A stretch of 64,000 bases of DNA from Pseudomonas sp. DTU12.3 (GTDB lineage: Bacteria > Pseudomonadota > Gammaproteobacteria > Pseudomonadales > Pseudomonadaceae): assembly GCF_004124275.1 (NCBI RefSeq), contig NZ_CP027218.1, positions 3,537,501 through 3,601,500 on the forward strand, written 5' to 3'. Shown here one piece after another: positions 8,948 to 20,339 of the stretch. Position numbers and translations under genes: made by a program. The notes under the pieces were generated by a model. The model saw only the letters and a program-made list of their open reading frames with translations, did no database searches and was not told where the DNA came from. Position 1 is the stretch's first letter. Each line of letters starts with the position of its first letter.

Positions 8948-9100
8948 ATGAACTACGCCACTTATTACCGTCACGACAGTTTTTCCGCCTGGCGATTTAC
9001 CAGCCTCCGCTCGGGACAGCCTGCCGCCTCCGATCGGTCACCTACAGGTGGCAAGCACACACACGTAGCCAATACGGCCAACTGTCGAACACCCCAATAG
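8948..9100 (+). CDS. Small upstream ORF (50 aa) in the DAHP synthase leader
   Basis: A 50-codon ORF with an excellent GAGGA site 8 bp upstream. Its first 17 codons are again rich in aromatic residues (Tyr at 3, 6 and 7; Phe at 12 and 17; Trp at 15), after which it is rich in Ser, Thr and Arg. It ends 47 bp before the DAHP synthase start. It is not a known enzyme. It is either a second leader peptide or a small protein co-expressed with the synthase. Translation is supported by the ribosome site only. Confidence 0.6.
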   Translation: MNYATYYRHDSFSAWRFTSLRSGQPAASDRSPTGGKHTHVANTANCRTPQ

Positions 9101-9147
9101 GGCCGTGCGAGCGGGAAGCACCCGCCGCCTGCCCAGGAAGACTGAAC

Positions 9148-10224
9148 ATGAACTCGTCCGTTTCTGCTTTGCCACTGTCAACTCTTGATTCTGCCAACGA
9201 AACACTGACCCTGCGTCTGCCCAGCTCGTTGCAACTCAAACAGCAATTGCCTCTGACCAACGCCCTGAGTCAGCAGATTGCCGCCCACCGCCAAGCGGTG
9301 CGGGCCATTCTTGATGGCGACGACCAGCGCCTGCTGGTGATTGTCGGACCTTGCTCGATCCACGACCCGCAGTCCGCCATTGAATACGCGGACAAACTCG
9401 CACGCCTCGCTGACGACGTCAGCGATGAAATGTTGCTGGTCATGCGCGCCTACGTCGAAAAACCGCGCACCACTGTTGGCTGGAAAGGCCTCGCCTACGA
9501 TCCGCATCTGGATGGCAGTGATGACATGGCTGCAGGCCTGACACTGTCCCGCGAGCTGATGATCGAAATGATCCGCCGCGGGCTGCCAATCGCCACTGAA
9601 ATACTGCAACCCATGGCGGCCGGGTACTTCGACGATTTGCTCAGCTGGGTCGCGATCGGTGCGCGCACGACCGAGTCGCAGATCCACCGCGAGATGGCCA
9701 GCGGCCTGAGCATGCCGGTCGGCTTCAAGAACGGCACCGATGGCGGCGTCACCGTCGCGGTCGACGCGATGCGCTCCGCCTCCCATCCGCACCGACACTT
9801 CGGCGTTGATAGCCAGGGCCATCCGGCCGTTGTCCAGACCACCGGCAATCCTGATACCCACCTGGTGCTGCGCGGCGGTCATCAAGGGCCGAACTTCGAC
9901 CGGGCAAGCGTCGCCCGGATACACGCCGACCTGACTCGCTTGAAGATTCCGAGCCGAATCATGGTCGATTGCAGTCACGCCAACAGCGGTAAAGACCCAC
10001 TGCGCCAGCCTGGGGTATTCAACGAAGTGCTGGAGCAGCGGCTTCAGGGCGACCGCTCGCTGATCGGCATGATGATCGAATCTCACCTGTTCGAAGGTTG
10101 CCAGCCTCTCAGTGCCTCGTTGCGTTATGGCGTATCGGTTACCGACGGCTGCCTGGGTTTCGCCGCAACGGAACATCTGCTGCTTACCGCTGCGGAACGG
10201 CTTCGCACGCAACCTCAGGCCTGA
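9148..10224 (+). CDS. 3-deoxy-7-phosphoheptulonate (DAHP) synthase, class I (aroF/G/H family)
   Basis: A 358-residue class I DAHP synthase that condenses phosphoenolpyruvate and erythrose-4-phosphate, the entry step of the shikimate pathway. Visible motifs are VGPCSIHDP with the metal-binding Cys, EKPRTTVGWKGL with the catalytic Lys/Arg, LRGGHQGPNF, and the metal-binding VDCSHANSGK. The reading frame is open much further upstream, but ATG 9148 has an AGGAAG site and the expected N-terminus (MNSSVSALPL), so the long form is rejected. Which aromatic amino acid inhibits it cannot be read from the sequence. The upstream leader suggests regulation by aromatic tRNA charging. Confidence 0.96.
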   Translation: MNSSVSALPLSTLDSANETLTLRLPSSLQLKQQLPLTNALSQQIAAHRQAVRAILDGDDQRLLVIVGPCSIHDPQSAIEYADKLARLADDVSDEMLLVMRAYVEKPRTTVGWKGLAYDPHLDGSDDMAAGLTLSRELMIEMIRRGLPIATEILQPMAAGYFDDLLSWVAIGARTTESQIHREMASGLSMPVGFKNGTDGGVTVAVDAMRSASHPHRHFGVDSQGHPAVVQTTGNPDTHLVLRGGHQGPNFDRASVARIHADLTRLKIPSRIMVDCSHANSGKDPLRQPGVFNEVLEQRLQGDRSLIGMMIESHLFEGCQPLSASLRYGVSVTDGCLGFAATEHLLLTAAERLRTQPQA

Positions 10225-10234
10225 CCTCGCCAAC

Positions 10235-10265
10235 AGCCTTTGCGGACACCTCTTCCGCAAAGGCT
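10235..10265. terminator. Terminator-like hairpin between convergent genes
   Basis: A 12-bp perfect stem (10235-10246 with 10254-10265, AGCCTTTGCGGA) with a 7-nt loop lies 10 bp after the DAHP synthase stop. The T tract is weak (TTGATT). It could serve both this gene and the convergent gene at 10287. Confidence 0.5.
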
Positions 10266-10286
10266 TGATTGCCAATCAGCACATCG

Positions 10287-11456
10287 TTACTCACGCACAC
10301 GGATCCGGGTAACGTCGGAGGCCTGACTGACATCATCCAGTCGTTCCACCGTGTACGATACCTGCACCACCGTTTCCCGGTGCTCTCGCCAGAAACGGTA
10401 CGGCACGATGAACACCAGCGGCTGTCCGGCGGTTTCTCGGGTGATATCGCGATCATCGCGATGATTGAAGTTCTCACCGTCACAACGCAGGTATACCAAC
10501 TCGCCCTCCTCTGCCTGGGCACCAACGATGACCACAGTCACGCCATCAATCGAGTCAGCGACGTAGAGTTCGTCATCTTTCGCCTCCAGAACTTGTGGTG
10601 CTGAAAGCTCGCCTCGAACCAGGGGAGCGATCAGGATTGGCGCAAGTGCGGACTTCCTCAATTCACCAGCCGCTGATTTAACCTGATAGCTGAGACTCAC
10701 CGTTTGTCCGGTGTGCGCAGCGAAGAGTTCGTGTGCGATCCAGAAAGAAAGCTCGTCGCGTACGGCAAAAGCTTCGACCGTCAACTCGTCACTGAAAGTC
10801 TCTTCGCCTGTTTCACCTTGCCAGCGGAGCAAAACATAATCACCCGTTGCCATTCGCGCATAGGGACGCACGATTACGTTGGTACCTTTATCGACACGTG
10901 CCGGATCCAGCGTCCCGCCCACGGTCTCCTCAATAAAGGGCGCCAGCAGATCAGGTTCGGGATCACCTACATTCAGTTGCAGGCGATTGGACGAAATCGG
11001 CTCCGGCAGATCTACGCTGTAAAGCGTCCAGTGAATTTCCACCGAACCTCCCTCCAGCAACGCGATGTGCACGCCCTTGATGACGAACACAACCTCCTGC
11101 CCAACTTGCGCGGAACTGATTACACGAGAAGTCTCATAATCGTAAGTCAGTCCATCGGCATCGAGCCCGCGCCAACTCAACAGCAGTTTGTCGCCACATT
11201 TCATCTGCGGATATGGCGCAACCCGGACGAACGCTCTGTCCAGCGAGGAATCGAGCATTCCACCCTCCAACACCGCGAGAGTCGGCGCGATTAACCGCTT
11301 GGCGATGAAGGGTTCTGACACGTTACATGGTCGGTAGCTGAACTCGAGACTCTCTCCCTGCACCCTGAATCTCAGCTTTGCGTGCCGACATGAATCGGCC
11401 GGCACCATAGAAGTGTCTGTTGCGAGTGCATCGGTATTAGCGTCATACGTAGTCAT
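10287..11456 (-). CDS. Hypothetical protein with three Ig-like/beta-sandwich repeats
   Basis: A 389-residue acidic protein without signal peptide or membrane segment. It contains about three degenerate repeats of roughly 110-125 residues. Each has an opening like LAP.(I/V)...GGTLDP, a central V.VAPYPQM..GD..LLSW.G or VRPYARMATGDYVLLRW, and a closing VSL.Y.V strand. I recognise this repeat style from uncharacterised Pseudomonas proteins but cannot assign a function. The start at 11456 was chosen over 11513 because of a GGAG site 8 bp upstream. It is convergent with the DAHP synthase gene and divergent from the lipase gene. Confidence 0.75.
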   Translation of the reverse strand: MTTYDANTDALATDTSMVPADSCRHAKLRFRVQGESLEFSYRPCNVSEPFIAKRLIAPTLAVLEGGMLDSSLDRAFVRVAPYPQMKCGDKLLLSWRGLDADGLTYDYETSRVISSAQVGQEVVFVIKGVHIALLEGGSVEIHWTLYSVDLPEPISSNRLQLNVGDPEPDLLAPFIEETVGGTLDPARVDKGTNVIVRPYARMATGDYVLLRWQGETGEETFSDELTVEAFAVRDELSFWIAHELFAAHTGQTVSLSYQVKSAAGELRKSALAPILIAPLVRGELSAPQVLEAKDDELYVADSIDGVTVVIVGAQAEEGELVYLRCDGENFNHRDDRDITRETAGQPLVFIVPYRFWREHRETVVQVSYTVERLDDVSQASDVTRIRVRE

Positions 11457-11793
11457 TCGTGGCTCCATTCCCTGGATATGACGTCGCTGGACAACGACGT
11501 CGAATGAGAACAATTGAATACCCTTCCCTGAAACACCGATGTCAGTCCAGGCATCTACCTATTGGAGGCAAATACGCCGGTGAGCGTAGGTTCCCGACAA
11601 TGAAAAAACAAAAACAGCGCTATAGATTGCTGAATGTTCCGACCATGCCCGCAAACAGAGCTGAAAAATCGTACATCTCTTAGTCCTTTTTCACCTCAAT
11701 ACTGCGGTGTTTTCAGACACCGACTGCATGACGACGTGATTTACAGTGCTCCGCTGGAATCACCTATGAACGTCTGTAAAAAGAGGTAGGAAC
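11457..11793. other. Intergenic region, no gene supported
   Basis: This 337-bp divergent region precedes the repeat protein (minus) and the lipase (plus). An open frame of 74 codons exists on the plus strand but has no convincing ribosome site or protein character. A small dyad, CGGTGT...ACACCG, lies near 11708-11725. Promoters for both flanking genes are expected here but I could not place them. Confidence 0.6.
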
Positions 11794-12672
11794 ATGCAAC
11801 GGAATGCAACAACTCGCCACCCCATCCTGTTGGTCCACGGTCTGTTCGGTTTTGAACGAATAGGCCGTTTCGAGCTGTTCCATGATGTCAAGCAGGCATT
11901 GCAAGATGCAGGCAACCGAGTGTTTGTGCCGCAGCTATCGGCGACCCATGACAACGAAGAACGTGGCCAGCAATTATTGATGCAGATCACGCGGGTGTTG
12001 AAAGGCACAGGGGCAGACAAGGTCAATTTGATCGGGCACAGCCAGGGCGCCCTCGCGTGCCGTTACGCTGCGGCGCTGGCCCCGGACAGCGTTGCGTCTG
12101 TCACCTCGGTCAGCGGCCCCAATCATGGCTCGGAACTGGCCGATCTATTGCGCAAGGCCCTGGTTCCGGGGCAGATACCGGAGCGTCTGGCCGAGGAAAT
12201 CGCCACGCAGTTCGCGAATTTCCTGTCTTTGCTCAGCGGGCAGCTCGCGTTGCCGCAAAACGCCATTGCGGCACTCAACGCGCTGACCACGGAAGGTGTT
12301 GCGCGTTTCAATCGGAAATACCCGCAAGGTCTGCCTTCGACGTGGGGCGGCCAGGGTGCCGAAGAGGTCAACGGCGTTCGGTACTATTCGTGGAGCGGCA
12401 CGCTGCCGGAAGATCCACTGGCCAATCCTCGTCCGTTCGACGCTTTACATGCGGTGTGCCGTGCCCTCTCCGGAAACTTTGCCACCGACGCCTGGCAAAA
12501 CGACGGTTTCGTCGGCCGCTACAGCTCGCATCTGGGCAGCGTGATCCGCTCGGACTATCCTTTCGATCACCTCGACAGTCTGCGCAGGCCCACGGTATTG
12601 CGACCACTTACGCCTGATCCGGTGGACCTTTATATAGAGCACGCCATGCGTCTGCAGGCCGTGCACCTGTGA
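11794..12672 (+). CDS. Triacylglycerol lipase, family I.1 type without signal peptide
   Basis: A 292-residue alpha/beta-hydrolase close to the P. fragi-type lipases. It has the oxyanion region HPILLVHGLFGF, the nucleophile elbow GHSQG (Ser about 84), the Asp in QNDGFVGR and, 22 residues later, the His in DHLDS. The same Asp-His spacing occurs in the P. aeruginosa lipase, and the Asp after that His is the probable calcium ligand. It hydrolyses long-chain esters. There is no N-terminal signal peptide and no Cys pair for the usual disulfide. No lipase foldase (lif) gene is adjacent. An AGAGG/AGGA ribosome site precedes the start. Confidence 0.93.
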   Translation: MQRNATTRHPILLVHGLFGFERIGRFELFHDVKQALQDAGNRVFVPQLSATHDNEERGQQLLMQITRVLKGTGADKVNLIGHSQGALACRYAAALAPDSVASVTSVSGPNHGSELADLLRKALVPGQIPERLAEEIATQFANFLSLLSGQLALPQNAIAALNALTTEGVARFNRKYPQGLPSTWGGQGAEEVNGVRYYSWSGTLPEDPLANPRPFDALHAVCRALSGNFATDAWQNDGFVGRYSSHLGSVIRSDYPFDHLDSLRRPTVLRPLTPDPVDLYIEHAMRLQAVHL

Positions 12673-12768
12673 ACCGAGGCGAACCCACTGAATGGAACTT
12701 TGCCGAGAATTCACCCACTGAATCCGGTAGGCTCCACACTTTACTGAAATAGATCGGAGATTTTCCCC

Positions 12769-13050
12769 ATGGCTAAAGCCACTGCCCGCCACATCCTGGT
12801 TGCCAGCGAAGACAAGTGCAACGAACTCAAAACCCAGATCGAAGGCGGCGCTGATTTCGCCGAAGTCGCCAAGGCCAATTCCACCTGCCCATCCAGCCGT
12901 CAGGGCGGCGACCTGGGTTCGTTCGGTCCTGGCCAGATGGTCAAGGAATTCGACACCGTGGTCTTCAGCGCACCGATCAACGTCGTGCAAGGCCCGGTGA
13001 AGACCCAGTTCGGTTATCACCTGCTGGAAGTCACCAGCCGTCAGGACTGA
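12769..13050 (+). CDS. ppiC: Parvulin-type peptidyl-prolyl cis-trans isomerase (PpiC)
   Basis: A 93-residue stand-alone parvulin domain that speeds cis-trans isomerisation of prolyl bonds in the cytoplasm. It begins MAKATARHILV and has the family features SRQGGDLGSFGPGQMVKEF and the C-terminal TQFGYHLLEV. GGAG lies upstream of the start. A strong terminator follows. A paralogue of 91 residues is encoded at 28687-28962. Confidence 0.95.
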   Translation: MAKATARHILVASEDKCNELKTQIEGGADFAEVAKANSTCPSSRQGGDLGSFGPGQMVKEFDTVVFSAPINVVQGPVKTQFGYHLLEVTSRQD

Positions 13051-13070
13051 TTCGTCGTCCGACTGCTCTG

Positions 13071-13101
13071 CAACGGCCCGCCTTTTGGTGGGCCGTTGTG
13101 T
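13071..13101 (+). terminator. Intrinsic terminator after ppiC
   Basis: A 12-bp stem with one G-T pair (13071-13082 with 13087-13098, CAACGGCCCGCC), a 4-nt TTTT loop and a short T-rich tail (TGTTTC). It lies 20 bp after the ppiC stop and isolates it from yejA. Confidence 0.75.
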
Positions 13102-13183
13102 TTCAGTTACACATACGGCTGGCGACTGGCGCGCCTCTCGCGTACAACTTGCGCTTATCGATTACCCGGTTCCAAGGCTGACA

Positions 13184-15052
13184 ATGCGACTGGTTTTCCC
13201 CACATTGATGCTCACCGCCCTCGCTCTGTTGTCGGGCGCCGGCGTTGTAAACGCTGCACCGCAACACGCGCTGACCGTATATGGCGAGCCCGCCAAATAC
13301 CCTGCCGGTTTCAGCCATTTCGACTACACCAACCCGCAAGCGCCGAAAGGCGGGACGATGCGTCGTTCGGCGATTGAAATCGGTCACTTCGACCATTTGC
13401 TGCCGTATATCGACAAAGGCATCGGCGTCACGCAGATCGACGGCCTGCTGTACTCGCCGCTGGCCCAGCGTTCGATGGACGAGCCCTACACCGTCTATGG
13501 TCTGGTGGCGCAGAAAATCGAGCGCTCGGATGACGGACTGTCGCTGCGCTTCTTCATCAATCCCAAGGCACGCTTCGCCGACGGCAAAGCGATCACCGCC
13601 GAAGACGTGCGTTACACCTACGATCTGTTGATGACCCAGGGCAGCCTGCGCTATCGCACCCAGTTTGCCGACGTCAAAGGCGTCGAAGTGGAAGCGCCGC
13701 TGACCGTGCGTTTCGACTTCAAGAACAATGAAAACCGTACCCTGCCGCTGGATATCGCGACCCTGCCGGTATTCCCCGAACACTGGTGGAAGAGTCGCGA
13801 CTTCGCCGGCGGGGGTGGTTATGAACCGCCGCTGGGCAGTGGACCGTACCGTGTCGGCAAGGTCGACTCCGGACGCAGCATCACCTTCGAACGCAATGCC
13901 GACTGGTGGGGCAAGGACCTGCCGGTCAGTCGTGGCCTGTACAACTTCGATCACTTCAGCATCGAGTACTTCGGCGACACCGACGTCGCCCGCCAGGTGC
14001 TGCGCGGCGGCGCCTATGACTACAACCGCGAGTTCTCCGCCACCGGTTACTCGATCGGCTACGACAGCCCGGCGTTGAGTGACGGGCGCTTGCAAAAAGC
14101 CCACCTGGCCACCGAAGCGCCGCAATCGGCCCAGGGTTTTGTATTCAATCTGCAGAAACCGATGTTCCAGGACCGTCGTGTGCGTCAGGCGCTGGCCATG
14201 CTCTGGGATTTCGAGTGGAGCAACCGGCAGATGATGCGCAACCTGTACATCCGCCAGCAAAGCTACTTTTCCAACACCGACCTTGCGGCGCGGGAGTTAC
14301 CCGATGCCGCCGAGTTGAAAATCCTCGAACCGCTGCGTGGGCAGATCCCCGACGAGATCTTCACGAAAGTCTTCGAAGCGCCGAAAACCGATGGCAGCGG
14401 CATCATCCGTGACAAGCAACTGCAAGCCCTGGAATTGTTTGAGCAGGCCGGCTGGAAACCGGATGGCGATCGACTGGTGAATGCCGAAGGTGAGCCGCTC
14501 AGTTTCACGTTTCTGGTCAGCCAGAACGGCATGGATCGCCTGCTGCTGCCGTACAAGCGCACGCTGAAACAGATCGGCATCGACCTCAACATCCGCCGGA
14601 TCGACTCCTCGCAGTACGTCAATCGCATGATGAGCCGCGACTACGACATGATCGTCACCGGTTATCCGGTCACCACCTCTCCGGGCGGTGAGTTGCTTAA
14701 CTATTTCGGCTCCGCGTCGGCCAACGATCCGGGCGCCAACAACTACATGGTGCTGAAAAATCCGGCAGTCGATACGTTGATCAATGGTCTGATTCGCGCC
14801 TCGACCCAATCGGACATGCTGCATTACGCGCATGCCCTCGACCGGGTGCTGCAATGGAATTACTACTGGATTCCCAATTACTACCCGCCGGGCACGTCGA
14901 CCGTCTGGTGGAACCGTTTCGGCATACCGACGGTTCAAGCCAGCAACGACGAGGCCATCGACAGCTGGTGGGAAATCAGCCCCACGGCGCTGACCAATCA
15001 ACAGATGACCGCTGAAAAAATCAGTCGAAGCAGACCCGGAGGGCCGCGCTGA
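13184..15052 (+). CDS. yejA: ABC transporter periplasmic oligopeptide/microcin C-binding protein YejA
   Basis: A 622-residue family 5 extracellular solute-binding protein. Residues 1-25 ([20 protein letters not shown]...) are a signal peptide. The start at 13184 has an AAGG site and places the signal peptide at the N-terminus; the longer frame from 13085 overlaps a terminator. Motifs include [13 protein letters not shown], the family region [13 protein letters not shown], and [16 protein letters not shown]. YejA delivers peptides (in E. coli also microcin C) to the YejBEF permease. It is the first gene of a four-gene operon; its stop overlaps yejB by one base. Confidence 0.95.
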   Translation: MRLVFPTLMLTALALLSGAGVVNAAPQHALTVYGEPAKYPAGFSHFDYTNPQAPKGGTMRRSAIEIGHFDHLLPYIDKGIGVTQIDGLLYSPLAQRSMDEPYTVYGLVAQKIERSDDGLSLRFFINPKARFADGKAITAEDVRYTYDLLMTQGSLRYRTQFADVKGVEVEAPLTVRFDFKNNENRTLPLDIATLPVFPEHWWKSRDFAGGGGYEPPLGSGPYRVGKVDSGRSITFERNADWWGKDLPVSRGLYNFDHFSIEYFGDTDVARQVLRGGAYDYNREFSATGYSIGYDSPALSDGRLQKAHLATEAPQSAQGFVFNLQKPMFQDRRVRQALAMLWDFEWSNRQMMRNLYIRQQSYFSNTDLAARELPDAAELKILEPLRGQIPDEIFTKVFEAPKTDGSGIIRDKQLQALELFEQAGWKPDGDRLVNAEGEPLSFTFLVSQNGMDRLLLPYKRTLKQIGIDLNIRRIDSSQYVNRMMSRDYDMIVTGYPVTTSPGGELLNYFGSASANDPGANNYMVLKNPAVDTLINGLIRASTQSDMLHYAHALDRVLQWNYYWIPNYYPPGTSTVWWNRFGIPTVQASNDEAIDSWWEISPTALTNQQMTAEKISRSRPGGPR

Positions 15053-16113
15053 TGTGGGGTTACATACTGCGGCGCCTGCTGCTGATCGTTCCGACGCTGG
15101 TGATTATCCTGCTGGTCAATTTCGTCATCATCCAGGCCGCGCCGGGTGGCCCGGTGGAACAGGCGATTGCGCATTTGCAGGGGATCGGCGGTGGCAATGT
15201 CGGCGGCGGCTCGAGCGAGACCATGAGCAGCACTTCGCGCGCCAGCCGTGGCCTCGATCCACAACTGATCAAGGACATCGAAAAACAGTACGGTTTCGAC
15301 AAGCCGGCCCACGAGCGCTTGTGGCTGATGCTGAAAAACTACGCGCAACTGGACTTCGGCAAAAGCTTCTTCAGAGGCGCCACGGTCACCGACCTGATCC
15401 TCGAAAAAATGCCGGTGACCATTTCCCTCGGGCTCTGGGCGACGCTGATCACGTATCTGGTGTCGATCCCGCTGGGCATCCGCAAAGCCGTGCACCACGG
15501 CAGCCATTTCGACATCTGGAGCAGTACGGCGATCATCATCGGCTACGCGATGCCGGCGTTCCTGTTTGCGATGTTCCTGATCGTGGTGTTTGCCGGCGGT
15601 ACGTCGTTGAACTGGTTCCCGGTGCGCGGACTGGTCTCGGACAACTTTGATTCGCTGTCGACCCTGGGCAAGATCGCCGACTACTTCTGGCACCTGGTGC
15701 TGCCGGTAACCGCGCTGGTCATCGGCGGCTTCGCGACACTGACAATCCTCACCAAAAACTCCTTCCTCAATGAAATCACCCGCCAGTATGTGGTCACGGC
15801 GCGCGCCAAAGGCTTGAGCGAGCGCCGCGTGCTGTACGGGCATGTGTTTCGCAACGCGATGTTGCTGGTGGTCTCGGGCATTCCGCAGGCGTTCATCAGC
15901 GTGTTCTTTGCCGGCTCGTTGCTGATCGAAGTGATCTTCTCCCTCGACGGCCTCGGACGCATGAGTTACGAGGCGGCGGTATCGCGGGATTACCCGGTGG
16001 TGTTCGGTTCGCTATTCATCTTCACTCTGTTCGGGCTGCTGATAAAACTGATCGGCGACCTCTGCTACACCTTCGTCGACCCGCGTATCGACTTCGCCGC
16101 GAGGAATGCCTGA
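15052..16113 (+). CDS. yejB: Peptide ABC transporter permease YejB
   Basis: A 353-residue DppB/OppB-type permease with about six membrane segments, the first at residues 8-28. The EAA loop that contacts the ATPase is [24 protein letters not shown]. It pairs with YejE to form the inner-membrane channel. It overlaps yejA and yejE by one base each (TGATG). Confidence 0.96.
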   Translation: MWGYILRRLLLIVPTLVIILLVNFVIIQAAPGGPVEQAIAHLQGIGGGNVGGGSSETMSSTSRASRGLDPQLIKDIEKQYGFDKPAHERLWLMLKNYAQLDFGKSFFRGATVTDLILEKMPVTISLGLWATLITYLVSIPLGIRKAVHHGSHFDIWSSTAIIIGYAMPAFLFAMFLIVVFAGGTSLNWFPVRGLVSDNFDSLSTLGKIADYFWHLVLPVTALVIGGFATLTILTKNSFLNEITRQYVVTARAKGLSERRVLYGHVFRNAMLLVVSGIPQAFISVFFAGSLLIEVIFSLDGLGRMSYEAAVSRDYPVVFGSLFIFTLFGLLIKLIGDLCYTFVDPRIDFAARNA

Positions 16114-17135
16114 TGTTCAAGCTCTCGCCGTTGGGCCGCAGGCGTTTTGAACGCTTCAAGAAAAACCGAAGAGGCTGGTGGTCGTTGTGGCTGTTTATCG
16201 GTTTGTTCTTGCTGACGCTGGGAGGTGAATTGATCGCCAACGACAGGCCGCTGATGGTCAGTTATCAGGGCCAGTGGTATTTCCCGGTGTTCAAGCGCCA
16301 CACCGAACAGGAATTCGGCGGGCAACTGCCGTTCCAGGCCGATTACCGCAGCGACTATGTGCAGAACCTGATTCGCAAGGACGGCGGCTGGCTGTTGTTT
16401 CCGCCGATCCCGTTCAGTGACGACACGCCGAACTACGACCTCAACAAGCCGGCGCCAAGCCCGCCTACAGGCGTCAACTGGCTGGGCACTGACGATCAGG
16501 CGCGCGACGTGTTGGCGCGGGTGATCTTCGGTGCGCGGGTATCGATTCTGTTTGCGTTGATGCTGACGTTTGTCAGTGCGCTGATCGGCATTGCGGCCGG
16601 CGCTTTGCAGGGCTATTACGGCGGCTGGGTCGACCTGCTCGGGCAACGATTACTCGAGGTCTGGTCAGGGTTGCCGGTGCTCTACCTGCTGATCATCCTC
16701 TCGGGCTTCGTCGAGCCGAATTTCTGGTGGCTGCTGGGGATCATGGCGCTGTTTTCCTGGTTGGCGCTGGTCGATGTGGTGCGCGCCGAATTCCTCCGTG
16801 GGCGCAACCTGGAATACGTCAAAGCGGCGCGCGCGTTGGGCCTGACTGACCGCAAAGTGATTGTCCGGCACATCCTGCCGAATGCCATGAACGCGACGCT
16901 GAGTTATCTGCCGTTCATCCTCACGGGGGCGATCTCGACCCTGACGGCACTGGATTTCCTTGGTTTCGGCATGCCCGCCGGCAGCGCTTCGCTGGGCGAG
17001 CTGATCGGTCAGGGCAAGCAGAACCTGCAGGCACCCTGGCTTGGCTTGACCGCGTTTTTCACCCTGGCGCTGATCCTTTCCTTACTGGTGTTCATCGGCG
17101 AAGCGTTGCGCGACGCGTTCGACCCACGATCCTGA
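16113..17135 (+). CDS. yejE: Peptide ABC transporter permease YejE
   Basis: A 340-residue DppC/OppC-type permease. It has an N-terminal transmembrane segment (about 22-45), a periplasmic insert typical of YejE, then five membrane segments. The EAA loop is EYVKAARALGLTDRKVIVRHILPNA. It forms a heterodimer with YejB. It is followed after a few bases by yejF. Confidence 0.96.
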   Translation: MFKLSPLGRRRFERFKKNRRGWWSLWLFIGLFLLTLGGELIANDRPLMVSYQGQWYFPVFKRHTEQEFGGQLPFQADYRSDYVQNLIRKDGGWLLFPPIPFSDDTPNYDLNKPAPSPPTGVNWLGTDDQARDVLARVIFGARVSILFALMLTFVSALIGIAAGALQGYYGGWVDLLGQRLLEVWSGLPVLYLLIILSGFVEPNFWWLLGIMALFSWLALVDVVRAEFLRGRNLEYVKAARALGLTDRKVIVRHILPNAMNATLSYLPFILTGAISTLTALDFLGFGMPAGSASLGELIGQGKQNLQAPWLGLTAFFTLALILSLLVFIGEALRDAFDPRS

Positions 17136-17144
17136 AGCGTGACC

Positions 17145-18719
17145 ATGACTGAAAACCTGATTGAAATTCGTAACCTCAATGTCGCTTTCCATGGCCAGAA
17201 CGTGGTGCGCGACCTGTGCCTGGATATTCGCCCCGGTGAGTGCCTCGCGCTGGTCGGCGAATCAGGTTCGGGCAAATCGGTGACTGCGCATTCGATCCTG
17301 CAATTGCTGCCCGAAAGCGACGCGCAAACCACGGGCAGCATTCGTTATCGCGGCCAGGAACTGGTCGGCGCCGATCCGAAAGTGTTGCGTGAATTGCGTG
17401 GTAACCGCATCGCGATGATCTTCCAAGAGCCGATGACTTCGCTCAACCCGCTGCACACCATCGAGAAACAGATCGGCGAAACCCTGTTGCTGCACCGTGG
17501 CCTCGGCGGCAAGGCGGCGCAGCTGCGCATCCTTGAATTGCTCGGACTGGTCGGTATCCAGAAACCCGAGGAGCGGCTCAAGGCGTATCCGCATCAGCTG
17601 TCCGGCGGGCAACGGCAACGCGTGATGATCGCGATGGCGTTGGCCTGCGAACCGGAACTGCTGATTGCCGACGAGCCGACCACCGCACTCGATGTGACGG
17701 TGCAGCGCAAGATCCTGCTGCTGCTCAAATCCTTGCAACAGCGCCTGGGCATGTCCCTGCTGTTGATCAGTCACGACCTCAATCTGGTGCGCAGCATTGC
17801 TCAGCGGGTGTGCGTGATGAAGGCCGGGCAGATTGTCGAGCAGGCGCCGTGCGAAACGCTGTTTACCGAGCCGAAACACCCTTACAGCTGCGTGCTGCTC
17901 AATGCCGAGCCCGAGGGTGAAGCGTTACCCCGCGATGAGCGCGAGAATGTCCTGCAAGTCGAGGACCTTAAGGTCGAGTTTGTCATCGGTGGCGGGCTGT
18001 TTCAGCGCAAGCAATACCTGCGTGCGGTCGATGGCATCAGCCTGAGCATCCAGCGCGGCAAGACCTTGGGCATCGTCGGTGAATCCGGTTCGGGAAAATC
18101 GACATTGGGTCAGGCGATCCTGCGCCTGCTCGATTCCGAGGGCAGTATCCGTTTCCAGGGCAGCGCACTCGACGGTTTGAACCAGAAACAACTGCGGCCC
18201 TGGCGGCGACAGATGCAGGTGGTGTTTCAGGACCCGTTCGGCAGCCTCAGCCCGCGCATGTCGGTGGCGCAAATCATCAGCGAAGGCCTCGAAGTGCATT
18301 GCGAATCGACGGCCGATGAGTGTGATGCGCAAGTGATCCGCGTCCTCAAGGAAGTCGGCCTCGACCCGGAAAGCCGCCATCGCTACCCGCACGAATTTTC
18401 CGGCGGCCAGCGCCAACGCATTGCAATCGCCCGCGCCCTGGTGCTGAAACCGGCGCTGATCCTGCTCGACGAACCGACTTCGGCGCTCGATCGCACCGTG
18501 CAGAAACAAGTGGTCGCCCTGCTCCGTGATCTTCAGGAAAAGCATGGCCTGACGTATCTGTTCATCAGCCACGACCTGGCGGTGGTACGCGCCCTCGCCC
18601 ACGACATGATCGTGATCAAGGACGGCAAAGTGGTCGAGCGCGGCGCCAGTCACGAGGTGTTCGAGGCGCCACAGCATCCATATACCAAAGAGCTGTTGGC
18701 GGCGGCGCATCAGCGGTAG
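17145..18719 (+). CDS. yejF: Peptide ABC transporter ATPase YejF (two fused nucleotide-binding domains)
   Basis: A 524-residue protein with two complete ABC ATPase domains. Each has a Walker A GESGSGKS (about residues 40 and 315), an LSGGQRQR or FSGGQRQR signature, and a Walker [13 protein letters not shown] or [12 protein letters not shown]. It powers uptake through YejBE. An in-frame GTG at 17139 could add two residues. It is the last gene of the yejABEF operon. Confidence 0.96.
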   Translation: MTENLIEIRNLNVAFHGQNVVRDLCLDIRPGECLALVGESGSGKSVTAHSILQLLPESDAQTTGSIRYRGQELVGADPKVLRELRGNRIAMIFQEPMTSLNPLHTIEKQIGETLLLHRGLGGKAAQLRILELLGLVGIQKPEERLKAYPHQLSGGQRQRVMIAMALACEPELLIADEPTTALDVTVQRKILLLLKSLQQRLGMSLLLISHDLNLVRSIAQRVCVMKAGQIVEQAPCETLFTEPKHPYSCVLLNAEPEGEALPRDERENVLQVEDLKVEFVIGGGLFQRKQYLRAVDGISLSIQRGKTLGIVGESGSGKSTLGQAILRLLDSEGSIRFQGSALDGLNQKQLRPWRRQMQVVFQDPFGSLSPRMSVAQIISEGLEVHCESTADECDAQVIRVLKEVGLDPESRHRYPHEFSGGQRQRIAIARALVLKPALILLDEPTSALDRTVQKQVVALLRDLQEKHGLTYLFISHDLAVVRALAHDMIVIKDGKVVERGASHEVFEAPQHPYTKELLAAAHQR

Positions 18720-18748
18720 GCATAATCGCTGTTCGACCTGGAACCGAG

Positions 18749-18782
18749 TCGCGGCCTTCGCGAGCAAGCCCGCTCCCACAGG
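18749..18782. repeat. Single REP element
   Basis: It has the Pseudomonas REP sequence GCCTTCGCGAGCAAGC followed by CCGCTCCCAC, with no second arm nearby. It is the same family as the paired copies at 29956-30026, 52859-52949, 54341-54427 and 61660-61728. Confidence 0.8.
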
Positions 18783-18886
18783 TTTCCTCAGTGCACGGCA
18801 CATTTGTGCACAACCGAAACCCCGTAGGTGCTGGCTGCCAGCGATGAATCCCCCATTAACAACCCGAATTCCGGACCTGCCTGCAC

Positions 18887-20302
<1,416 letters not shown>

Positions 20303-20339
20303 CGAGACCTGATCTCTGATTTGAGATTGAGCATTTCAG

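Noticed and set aside
8830..9147. Long open frame fused upstream of DAHP synthase (464 codons)
   Set aside because: It reads through the terminator and second leader ORF; the conserved protein begins at 9148 with a good ribosome site.
11459..11683. 74-codon ORF in the divergent region
   Set aside because: No ribosome site or protein-like composition; probably chance.
13085..13183. N-terminal extension of yejA
   Set aside because: It overlaps the ppiC terminator and would bury the signal peptide.
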